Shown here in pieces: positions 16,139 to 23,916 of a stretch of 34,809 bases of DNA. A program made the translations under genes and the position numbers. The notes beneath the pieces were generated by a model, which was given only the letters and a program-made list of their open reading frames with translations, made no database searches and was not told where the DNA came from. The stretch comes from Verrucomicrobiaceae bacterium. Lineage in GTDB: Bacteria; Verrucomicrobiota; Verrucomicrobiia; Chthoniobacterales; Chthoniobacteraceae. Numbering within the stretch: position 1 is the stretch's first letter; every line of letters begins with the position of its first letter. The stretch spans positions 1 to 34,809 of the forward strand of contig SXWH01000159.1 of the NCBI GenBank assembly GCA_005791535.1. The letters are read 5' to 3'.

Positions 16139-16864
16139 ATGTCACGACACGATGGCCGCAATCCCGATCAACTCCGCCCGCTTTCCTTCACCCCGGACTT
16201 CGCTCCGAATTCGACCGGCTCGGTCCTGATCTCGACGGGCAACACCCGCGTGATCTGCTCCGCCATGGTCGAGGAATCCGTTCCGCGCTGGATGAAGGAG
16301 CAGAACGTCACCGGCGGGTGGGTCACCGCTGAATACTCGATGCTCCCCTACTCCACCGAGCAGCGCAAAGCGCGCGACATCAGCAAAGGAAAACTCGACG
16401 GCCGATCGTCGGAAATCCAGCGCCTCATCGGACGCTCGCTCCGCGCCGCCATCGACCTTGAGAAGCTCGGCTCGCGCACCATGTGGATCGATTGCGATGT
16501 CCTCGCCGCAGACGGCGGCACCCGCACCGCGAGCATCACCGGCGCAAGCGTCGCTGCCGCACTCGCGTGCAAAAAGCTCATGGCTGCCGGCCTCATCAAG
16601 GAATGGCCCATCAAACAGCTCGTCGCCGCAGTGAGCGTCGGCATGTTCAACGGTGAGGCCCTGCTTGACTTGAACTACATCGAGGACCGTGACGCTGCGG
16701 TGGACATGAACGTCGTGATGACCGAGAGCGGGCAATTCGTGGAACTTCAAGGCAGCGGCGAGGAGAGCACTTTTTCCGAAGCTGAGATGGCCGCGCTGCT
16801 CGCACTCGCGAAAAAGGGAATCGGCGAGCTGTTCGACGGCCAGCGCGCCATCATCGCCCGCTGA
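16139..16864 (+). CDS. rph: RNase PH (phosphate-dependent 3' exoribonuclease)
   Basis: A 241-residue enzyme that trims tRNA 3' ends using inorganic phosphate. It begins MSRHDGRNPDQLRPLSFTPD, a family-typical start, and contains STGNTRVICSAMVEESVPRW, QRLIGRSLRAAIDLE (about 94-108), CDVLAADGGTRTASITGASV (about 119-138) and YIEDRDAAVDMNVVMTESGQ (about 180-199, with the catalytic-region aspartates). The usual QGTAEGxPF segment near the C-terminus is QGSGEESTFS here, a moderate departure. The frame is open far upstream (to 15560), but that part is antisense to thrB. ATG 16139 gives the normal length. The gene diverges from thrB across about 73 bases and is followed 2 bases later by a methyltransferase start. 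Confidence 0.94.
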   Translation: MSRHDGRNPDQLRPLSFTPDFAPNSTGSVLISTGNTRVICSAMVEESVPRWMKEQNVTGGWVTAEYSMLPYSTEQRKARDISKGKLDGRSSEIQRLIGRSLRAAIDLEKLGSRTMWIDCDVLAADGGTRTASITGASVAAALACKKLMAAGLIKEWPIKQLVAAVSVGMFNGEALLDLNYIEDRDAAVDMNVVMTESGQFVELQGSGEESTFSEAEMAALLALAKKGIGELFDGQRAIIAR

Positions 16865-16866
16865 GT

Positions 16867-17514
16867 GTGCCCTCGATCTACTCCATCTACGCCCGCTGGC
16901 AGCCGAAATTCCGCGCGGCAAGGATGCGGCGTTTCCGCGAAACTTTCGCGCCCGGAGAAAGTACGACGATTCTCGACGTCGGCGGAAACTACTACGACTG
17001 GGAAACGCTCGGCGTGGACTGCCGGTTCACCATTCTCAACGTGGACGACATCCCGTCGTCCTGGAACATGCCGCCGAATTTCCGCTATGTCGTCGGCGAT
17101 GGATGTGCGTTGAAGCTGCCGGACGCCTCGTTCGACATCGCGTACTCCAACAGCGTCATCGAACACCTCACGACATGGGACGCCCAGCAGCGCTTCGCCT
17201 CCGAACTGCGCCGCACCGGCAAGGGTGTTTACGTGCAAACGCCAAACCGCTGGTTCCCGATCGAGCCGCATTTCGTCGCCGTCTGCATCCACTGGCTTCC
17301 GCGCTCTTGGCACCGCTTTCTGTTCCGCTGGTTCAGCGTGCGCGGCTGGCTCCGGCGCGGCGACAATGTGAATCTCGAGCAACTCGTCGGCGAACTCCGC
17401 CTGCTCACGTATCGTGAAATGCGCACGCTGTTTCCCGATTGCGAAATACGCCGCGAAAGATGGCTCGGTATGACGAAGAGCTTCATCGCCGTGCGCCTGC
17501 CGTTGAAAGGTTGA
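16867..17514 (+). CDS. Class I SAM-dependent methyltransferase
   Basis: A 215-residue protein starting at GTG 16867, 2 bases after the rph stop. SAM-binding motif I is TTILDVGGNYYDWETLG at about 33-49, the acidic strand end ILNVDDIP is at about 56-63, and motif IV is DIAYSNSVIEHLTTWD at about 90-105. These are typical of the methyltransferase type 11 group. The C-terminal part is Trp/Arg-rich (HWLPRSWHRFLFRWFSVRGW), suggesting an amphipathic, possibly membrane-near or substrate-binding region. The substrate is unknown. The tight junction points to an operon with rph, though the two functions need not be related. Confidence 0.88.
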   Translation: MPSIYSIYARWQPKFRAARMRRFRETFAPGESTTILDVGGNYYDWETLGVDCRFTILNVDDIPSSWNMPPNFRYVVGDGCALKLPDASFDIAYSNSVIEHLTTWDAQQRFASELRRTGKGVYVQTPNRWFPIEPHFVAVCIHWLPRSWHRFLFRWFSVRGWLRRGDNVNLEQLVGELRLLTYREMRTLFPDCEIRRERWLGMTKSFIAVRLPLKG

Positions 17515-17517
17515 CTC

Positions 17518-17856
17518 CTATTTGGCTCCCCAGTTCACGAACTGCGCATACAGCCACTTCCAAAAGCCCGCAAAAAACGCGATCACAAGCACGAGCGCGA
17601 CAATCCGCCATCCCGGATGCAGTCCTTTTCTTTCCGGCGCCTTCCGCTGGCGGAATTTGGGACGCGCAATTTTTTCATCCTCATCCTCATCCTCATAAGA
17701 ATAGTCGGGCAGATCGAGACCGTCGTAGATATTGGAAATCTCATTCCATCCGCTCTCGTGGCACGCCCCGCAACCGCGACACGCCTTTGCATTGCGCGGG
17801 ACATCCTCTCCGCACACAGGACAAACTTCGGGATTCGGGCGATTTCTACCGGCCAT
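17518..17856 (-). CDS. Small zinc-ribbon membrane protein, unknown function
   Basis: A 112-residue protein with an N-terminal zinc ribbon (C12PVC15 and C26RGC29, with a further Cys32-His33). A strongly acidic stretch (YEDEDEDEK near 54-62) and a basic stretch (RPKFRQRKAPERK, about 65-77) follow, then one C-terminal membrane segment at about 83-102 (WRIVALVLVIAFFAGFWKWL). The likely topology puts the ribbon in the cytoplasm, tail-anchored in the inner membrane. Small ribbon-plus-helix proteins of this shape are common and mostly uncharacterised. It converges with the methyltransferase gene, ending 3 bases from its stop. Confidence 0.8.
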   Translation of the reverse strand: MAGRNRPNPEVCPVCGEDVPRNAKACRGCGACHESGWNEISNIYDGLDLPDYSYEDEDEDEKIARPKFRQRKAPERKGLHPGWRIVALVLVIAFFAGFWKWLYAQFVNWGAK

Positions 17857-17950
17857 GTGGTGCAGACGCTAAGATGCGTTCACGTAAATGAAAAGCCGCC
17901 ACTTCGATTGAGCGTTGCGAGCGGTGGGATTTTCATCGCATCGTGCCGCC

Positions 17951-18766
17951 ATGAAATTCGGCATCTGCAACGAAATCTTCCAAGGATGGTCTCTCGACGA
18001 CACATTCGCCTACGCGAAAAAGGCCGGCTACGACTTCGTGGAAATCGCGCCGTTCACGGTCGCGAAATACGTGACCGAGATATCCGCAACCGAACGAGTA
18101 AGGATTCGCGACAGCGCGGCACGGGCCGGCATCGGAATCAGCGGACTCCATTGGGTGCTCGTGCAGGCCGAAGGAATGTATCTCACCTCGCCGGATGCAT
18201 CAGTGCGCACGAAAACATCGGCATATTTCCGTGAACTCGTCGATTGCTGCGCAGACCTCGGCAGCAATCGAATCATCGTCGGCTCGCCGAAGCAACGCAA
18301 CGTGATGGAAGGGGTCGCCTACGAGCAGGCATGGGCCTGGGCTACAGACGTCTTTCGCGACGCCGTGAAGCGCGCGGAGGATCGCGGAGTCGTAATCTGC
18401 TTCGAGCCGCTGGCTCCGGCTGAGACAAATTTCGTGAACACTGCCGAGGAAGGCATCCGCTTTGCAGCGCAATTTGGCAGCCGCGCCATGAGCATTATTC
18501 TCGACGTAAAAGCGATGTGTTCCGAAGCAAAGCCGATCCCTCAAATCATCCGCGAGAGCGCGGGCCGTTTTGAATACTTCCACGCCAACGACGCCAACCT
18601 CAAGGGCCCCGGCTTTGGTGAGGTGGATTTCCGCCCCATCGCAGCCGCCCTGCGCGAAACCGGCTATGACGGAATCGTGAGCGTGGAAGTCTTCAAGTTC
18701 GAAGAAGGCCCCGAAGCTATCGCCACCCAAAGCCGGAACTACCTGCGCGAAACGTTCGGCGAATAG
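17951..18766 (+). CDS. Sugar phosphate isomerase/epimerase-type TIM-barrel protein
   Basis: A 271-residue protein of the xylose-isomerase-like TIM barrel superfamily. It begins MKFGICNEIFQGWSLDDTFA with GYDFVEIAPF at about 26-35. Metal-ligand candidates sit in their usual places: Glu152 (ICFEPLAPAETN), Asp185 (IILDVKAMC), His211 (YFHANDANLKG) and Glu246 (IVSVEVFKFEEG). The family interconverts keto and aldo sugars or epimerises them using a divalent metal. The exact substrate is not readable. The frame starts at 17915, but ATG 17951 begins the first barrel strand directly and is preferred; no clear Shine-Dalgarno site is present. It is monocistronic, converging with the giant kinase gene across a 118-base gap. 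Confidence 0.87.
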   Translation: MKFGICNEIFQGWSLDDTFAYAKKAGYDFVEIAPFTVAKYVTEISATERVRIRDSAARAGIGISGLHWVLVQAEGMYLTSPDASVRTKTSAYFRELVDCCADLGSNRIIVGSPKQRNVMEGVAYEQAWAWATDVFRDAVKRAEDRGVVICFEPLAPAETNFVNTAEEGIRFAAQFGSRAMSIILDVKAMCSEAKPIPQIIRESAGRFEYFHANDANLKGPGFGEVDFRPIAAALRETGYDGIVSVEVFKFEEGPEAIATQSRNYLRETFGE

Positions 18767-18884
18767 ATATTCGATCGCTCGAGGTTCACGCAGATCTTGC
18801 CACCTGCCGTAATCAATTTCACTGCCTGAGATGAACAGTGCTTTGTTTCGTTCCGTCCGTTACGAAAAGGCGATTTTGCGTAGA

Positions 18885-21800
18885 TCAGCGGTCAATTTTG
18901 CACTTTGGTAAAAGCCTTCGGAGTTCGGCGACTGCTGCGGGCGGAATCTCAGTATCACGAATATCAAGCTCGTGTAGCGTGCGCAGGCTTTTTAGCGGCT
19001 CAATTGCGTCAGCGGTCAGCTTGGTCCCGTTCAAGACGAGCGTTCCCAGGGATTTGAATTTGCCGAGAATCGCGAGTTGGGAGTTGGAGATACCGCTGCC
19101 CGGCATTTTGAGCGTATCGAGGGCAGGCAATGCTGCGATTGCGGCGAGTTGTTCATCGGAAATGTTCTGAGCGCTGAAACCGACGCTGGTGAGCTTTGGG
19201 AGTTTGGCGAGTGCCCGGATTCCGGCCGGCGTGAATGAATCGGATGAGCGCCCCATCATGATCGATTCGAGCCGCGGGAAGGAATTGGCGATGACCATGA
19301 GGGCTGAATCTGTTCCGGGACGCGATGGCGAGAGCGTGATCGCACGTGTCGCATTTGTTCCGGTGATCTTCGCCAGAAGCGGCACATCAGTCGCATCAAT
19401 TTCGAGAGACTCGAGTTTGCGCATCGCACCGATGAAGCCCAGGTCCAGGCCAACGAGCGGGCTGTTCTGAAAGCTGAGATGTTCGAGCTTCGATTGCTCC
19501 ATGGATTTCCAGCCGGATGCAGGGAGATTCTGGCAGTTATTGAATGTCAGTTTGGTCAAAGCCGGCAATGATGCGATTGCCGTGAGTTGCTCGGCAGTGA
19601 TTGCCGGACGTTCAATGATGATTTGCTGCAACTCCCGCGCCTTTGCGAGCGTGCCCGCGGGCAGGAATGAGCCGGCAGTTCTGACTTCAATTTGGTGCAG
19701 ACTCGAAATGCACGGCAGTTCGGAGAACCGCGCGAGGGTGAAGTCCTTTCCGCCACGCAGAACGAGTCGTCGTAGTTTTTTGGAACGCGAGAGCGCCGAA
19801 TAGACGGCGTCTGTGAGGACTTGCGAATCAATCACAAACTCATTGAGCTCTTCAGCCTGAGAAAGGAATCCGAGACCCGCTCCGGTGATTGGCGCGCCGC
19901 GCAATTCAAACCGCCTTAATCCAAGCATCGGCGCGAGTTGCGCGAGATCCTCATCGGTGGGGATTTTGACATCCTTCACGAGTTTGTCCGGTGTCGCCAG
20001 TTCCAGAATCTCAAATTGAGAGTGCGGTATTTCGTCGGGCCCGGTGATCGGAACGCGTTTCCCGCCCTCCTCGAGAACCACACGCCAGCGGGCCGCGAGC
20101 AGAAACTCCAGCGCCTCGCGGCCCTTGAGTTTGCCCGCGGGAATCGCGACTGGAGCAAGCGCTTGCGTCGCATCGAGCGCGGGCTTCAGCCAGTCGCGCG
20201 CAATTTCCTCGCGTCGCGTCTTCACCAGTTGAGCATCGTCGAGACGCTGGCGTAGTGTGAGCGCCTTCTGGTTTTGGTCGAGGAGCGCATCATACCGCGC
20301 GTGCAAAATCTTCGCCTGGGTGAATCTCGCATGATCCAATTTTATGAAGTTCTTACGCCAGTTATCCCGGAGCTGAATGAGCGCAGGGTGCGTAGGCGGA
20401 GGATTCACATCTTCATGCGGTGCCTGAGCTCCAACGCGGATCCGCTCGTTCCGCCAGATCAGAGCTTCGTCAAGGTTGTTGGCCTGACTCGCAGCAGCAA
20501 TGTTCCTGTCGAGCGTGGCGATATATTGCTGGCGCAGTTCCGCGACTGCTTTTTCGAACGGAGCCGTGACATCGCGTTGGAAAATCGGATTCCACTGAGC
20601 TTCAGCCGCCGCAAGCCATTTTGCTGTTTCGGATTCGACAACAGGAACCGGCGGCGTGACCGGTGCAGGAGCGACCGGCACCGGAGTCGCGGGCATGGGA
20701 GCATCGGACGGTGCCTTCATCGGTCCCTGCTCAGGAACGGCAGGAACAGCCGCCGGTGGCTTCGTGTTTGCAGCAAAGGTGGCGGGAGATGGCTCGAGAC
20801 TCAGCAACTCAAACTTTGAGACCGACTGCGCGCTTTCTTTCCTGATCCACAAGTACGGCTGACCCTCCTTCGGCTGAGGGTCGCGTGCGGCCAGTATACG
20901 ATCATTTGCCCTAACGATGATCAGATCCCCGACAGCCTGAATCTCTACGCTCATCTGCGACTTCGGCGCAGGTTGTGGAGCGACCTTTAGTTCGGGACTC
21001 AGCAACACCGACGACCGATCGCCGATCAGAAATTTCTCCAGCTTCACACCAATATTACCCGCACCATTTGCCCCGGTGAATGCGAGGCGAATCATCGACT
21101 CCCCATCGTTGCGTACGCCGATTTGCACGCTACTCGCCGTCGTCCAATCAAACGCTACGCGAATCACTCCATCGCGCATTTTTACGTCCGACTGCCAGGT
21201 CGATATCGCGCCTGCCGGGTGAGTCAGCACCCCGTCGGCAAACATCCAACCCTCCGGCGGGATCACTCCGGCAAACGCATCCTTCCATCGGTCCTTTTCC
21301 GCAGCATCACGAGCAGCAAGCGTATCGGTTCGCGACTCGAGGATGAATCCACGACACCTCGTCGGAAAATCGGTGCGGGCCGATTCAGCCTGCGTCTTGT
21401 CGCTCCATGCGAGCCCTCCGCCTTTTGCCGGCGAGAGGCGCGAGAGAACCAAATACAACGGGAATTCCGTGGCTTTCGCCGAATTGTGGCTCGGCTCTCC
21501 TTGCGCCCATCCTTGATAGTTCCACTCCTCGTCACCAAGCCATTGCCACGCTGATCCGGCTTTCAACCGATATCCTCCGAGCATCGCGAAGCTCCCCTGC
21601 GTACCCAGCGCCGGAGAGTATGCCTGGCGGAGAAAATCATCCTTTTCCTTGCTTGTGACCGTCGCGAGACGTCCGGCCAGCGATTCCGCGACCAACCTCG
21701 CTTCGTCCCACGTCAGCGAACCGTGGACGAGTTGGAATCGGGAACCGTCGAATGATGCAATGTCACTCGCATCCTGAATCGGGATTGCCGGTGACTTTGG

Positions 21801-23636
21801 AGTGGGCTTCGGGGTGGGTTCGGGTTTCGCTTCAACCTTCGAATTGCCCCCTCTGGCTGCGAGCGCCCTCTCAGCCTCGCTCAGCCCTTCGTTTCGGCCT
21901 TTCGGCCACAGAATGATCGCAAACGCAATCGCCGCAACCGCGCCACCGCCGATATACATTCCTTTCCGCGAGCGCGGTTGCGCAGCAGTCGCAGGTCTCG
22001 GTAATTGGGGGACGACCTTTCCAACAGCCTGAGGTCCTTTGACTGCAACGGGCACCGGATGTTGCGTTCGGATTGCACGGATCGCAGCCTTCATTTCGCC
22101 GCATGTCTGGTAACGCCGATCTCGTGCCTGCTGCATGGCTCTGAACACAACCGCATCAAGCCGCGCATCCACAGCAACGCGCTTCGAAGGCGGGTCAAAG
22201 ACGCCGCACGGGACCTCTCTCACCAACATTTCGTAGAGCATCACTCCCAGCGAAAAAATATCAGCTCGATGGTCCACCGGTGTGTTATGCAACCGTTCCG
22301 GCGCCATGTAATCCGGCGTCCCAATCACCACTCCCGTCGCCATTCCTGTGGATTGAGCTCCCGGCTGGCTCAAACGTGCGAGGCCAAAGTCTGCAACTTT
22401 TGCACGACCTTCCGCGTTCACGATCACATTCCCCGGTTTTACATCGCGATGCACAACGCCCTTGCCATGCGCATAATCGAGAGCATCAAGAACATCCTCA
22501 AAGATTGTTAAAGCCCGCTCGGGCTCGAGCCCATCGACGTGGATAATCTGATGCAGATTGTCGCCTTCGACAAACTCCATCACGAAAAACAGATGCCCTT
22601 CCGACGTCTTTCCGAACTCGTACACCGCCACGATGTGCGGGTGATTCAGGTAGGCCATCGTCTTTGCCTCCTGCCCGAATCGCTCCGCAAATTCCGCATT
22701 CGCGCTCACCTCGAGAGGCATCAGTTTAATCGCCACCGTCCGCTCCAGTGTCGCCTGCCGCGCTTTGTACACCGCCCCCATCCCCCCATGCGCGATCAGT
22801 GAAAGAATCTGATATTTCGGAAAAAGTCGTATCACTTCATCGAGACCCGGAGGCGTCCAGGTCATGTGGTCCGACACCGGTTCATCCACACGCATCGCAC
22901 ACTCAAACCACTGCTCCGGTTCCAATCCCGCGAGCCTCGACGGAGCTGGTGCAGAAGCGGTCGGTCGATGCACGCCCGATACGGCTGCACGAAGCACTTT
23001 CACTTCCACATCGATCTCGGCCGGATTGGCGACCGTGTCTCCGACGACCGAGCGCAGAATTTCACAGAAGCGCCGACGAACCGCGGAGATCCCCACTCCA
23101 ACTCCCTCAGGCGCGCCATTGTCCGAGCCACTCAGATGGGGCAATACCTTCGACAGAGCTTCCTGTTTTTCCGGCGATGAATGCTCTGAGCGCAACAAAT
23201 CAACCGCTATCTCCAATACCGTGAGCGCCCAACGCCTATGGAAAATTGCATCCGGATCACCCTCAGGTTCGCGTGCGTAACGATCTTCCGCCCACTCCGC
23301 GTCCAGACCAATCGGCGGAACTCCGAGCAACTTTACACCCCGCTCCGCGAGATTCCCGACCCGCGCAATCGCCCATTCCCTCATTGAAAGTGAACCCGCA
23401 TCGTCCAAACGCGGCGGCTCGGGACCAACCCACCGCTCAAATGCCCCTTCAGTTGCAAAGACTGCCTTCTTCGCAGGAAGTCCGGCCCTCCGCCACCAGG
23501 CATAAATCGGATACCAATATGGTGAACCGAGCTTCCGAATGTCATTGTCCGCAATCGTTCGAACTCCAGCGAGCACGTTACACCACAGACCATTGAACGA
23601 GTAATGGTTCGCACCATTCTGCGGATTGGTATTCAT
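18885..23636 (-). CDS. Giant serine/threonine protein kinase with decayed ECF-sigma N-terminus, C-type lectin-like and leucine-rich-repeat regions
   Basis: A 1583-residue protein. Residues 1-225 follow the planctomycete/verrucomicrobial ECF sigma template: YWYPIYAWWRRAGLP (40-54), LDAEWAEDRYAREPEG (111-126), FHRRWALTVLEIAVDLL (132-148), AVRRRFCEILRSVVGDTVAN (185-204). The DAQDLTQ region-2 motif and most of the region-4 helix-turn-helix are lost. The kinase domain is about 275-520: GGMGAVYKA (284-292), Lys304, HRDVKPGN (396-403, catalytic Asp398), DFGLA (416-420), APE (445-447), so it should be active. A membrane helix is at about 560-577 and a Pro/Lys linker at 602-618. Then come a C-type lectin-like domain (about 630-767), a LamG-like beta domain (about 785-948), a Pro-rich linker, a coiled-coil region (about 1003-1160) and leucine-rich repeats (about 1210-1583). 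Kinase inside, sensor outside is the likely topology. Confidence 0.92.
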   Translation of the reverse strand: MNTNPQNGANHYSFNGLWCNVLAGVRTIADNDIRKLGSPYWYPIYAWWRRAGLPAKKAVFATEGAFERWVGPEPPRLDDAGSLSMREWAIARVGNLAERGVKLLGVPPIGLDAEWAEDRYAREPEGDPDAIFHRRWALTVLEIAVDLLRSEHSSPEKQEALSKVLPHLSGSDNGAPEGVGVGISAVRRRFCEILRSVVGDTVANPAEIDVEVKVLRAAVSGVHRPTASAPAPSRLAGLEPEQWFECAMRVDEPVSDHMTWTPPGLDEVIRLFPKYQILSLIAHGGMGAVYKARQATLERTVAIKLMPLEVSANAEFAERFGQEAKTMAYLNHPHIVAVYEFGKTSEGHLFFVMEFVEGDNLHQIIHVDGLEPERALTIFEDVLDALDYAHGKGVVHRDVKPGNVIVNAEGRAKVADFGLARLSQPGAQSTGMATGVVIGTPDYMAPERLHNTPVDHRADIFSLGVMLYEMLVREVPCGVFDPPSKRVAVDARLDAVVFRAMQQARDRRYQTCGEMKAAIRAIRTQHPVPVAVKGPQAVGKVVPQLPRPATAAQPRSRKGMYIGGGAVAAIAFAIILWPKGRNEGLSEAERALAARGGNSKVEAKPEPTPKPTPKSPAIPIQDASDIASFDGSRFQLVHGSLTWDEARLVAESLAGRLATVTSKEKDDFLRQAYSPALGTQGSFAMLGGYRLKAGSAWQWLGDEEWNYQGWAQGEPSHNSAKATEFPLYLVLSRLSPAKGGGLAWSDKTQAESARTDFPTRCRGFILESRTDTLAARDAAEKDRWKDAFAGVIPPEGWMFADGVLTHPAGAISTWQSDVKMRDGVIRVAFDWTTASSVQIGVRNDGESMIRLAFTGANGAGNIGVKLEKFLIGDRSSVLLSPELKVAPQPAPKSQMSVEIQAVGDLIIVRANDRILAARDPQPKEGQPYLWIRKESAQSVSKFELLSLEPSPATFAANTKPPAAVPAVPEQGPMKAPSDAPMPATPVPVAPAPVTPPVPVVESETAKWLAAAEAQWNPIFQRDVTAPFEKAVAELRQQYIATLDRNIAAASQANNLDEALIWRNERIRVGAQAPHEDVNPPPTHPALIQLRDNWRKNFIKLDHARFTQAKILHARYDALLDQNQKALTLRQRLDDAQLVKTRREEIARDWLKPALDATQALAPVAIPAGKLKGREALEFLLAARWRVVLEEGGKRVPITGPDEIPHSQFEILELATPDKLVKDVKIPTDEDLAQLAPMLGLRRFELRGAPITGAGLGFLSQAEELNEFVIDSQVLTDAVYSALSRSKKLRRLVLRGGKDFTLARFSELPCISSLHQIEVRTAGSFLPAGTLAKARELQQIIIERPAITAEQLTAIASLPALTKLTFNNCQNLPASGWKSMEQSKLEHLSFQNSPLVGLDLGFIGAMRKLESLEIDATDVPLLAKITGTNATRAITLSPSRPGTDSALMVIANSFPRLESIMMGRSSDSFTPAGIRALAKLPKLTSVGFSAQNISDEQLAAIAALPALDTLKMPGSGISNSQLAILGKFKSLGTLVLNGTKLTADAIEPLKSLRTLHELDIRDTEIPPAAVAELRRLLPKCKIDR

Positions 23637-23916
23637 GAAATTCCGGGGTGGGACATGGACCGTCGCTCAAAGCTCGACTCAGCGAATGAATGTGCGCCTA
23701 TTCGTTCACAACTGGTGACGGCAACCATAGGAATGGCGCTGCTGTTAACACCTGCGCCTTAATTATCCAAGGAGGAAATGAATCTCCCTCCTCCGTCTGA
23801 AATGCCAACTGCCACAACTAGAGCCTTTCATGCAGTGACTCGACACGCAACGCGCCATCCACACCACTTCGCATTGCGCGAACAGCAGGGAACACAATGG
23901 TCCCGCAAGCCACTTA
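23637..23916. other. Intergenic region between cyclase and kinase genes
   Basis: A 280-base gap on the minus-strand reading between the cyclase stop and the kinase start. It holds an aaggagg string at 23769-23775, just before ATG 23778 on the plus strand, and a 5-base inverted repeat (ggagg 23771-23775 with cctcc 23790-23794). I see no convincing promoter or terminator. The distance allows either a separate kinase promoter or read-through from the cyclase gene. Confidence 0.35.
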
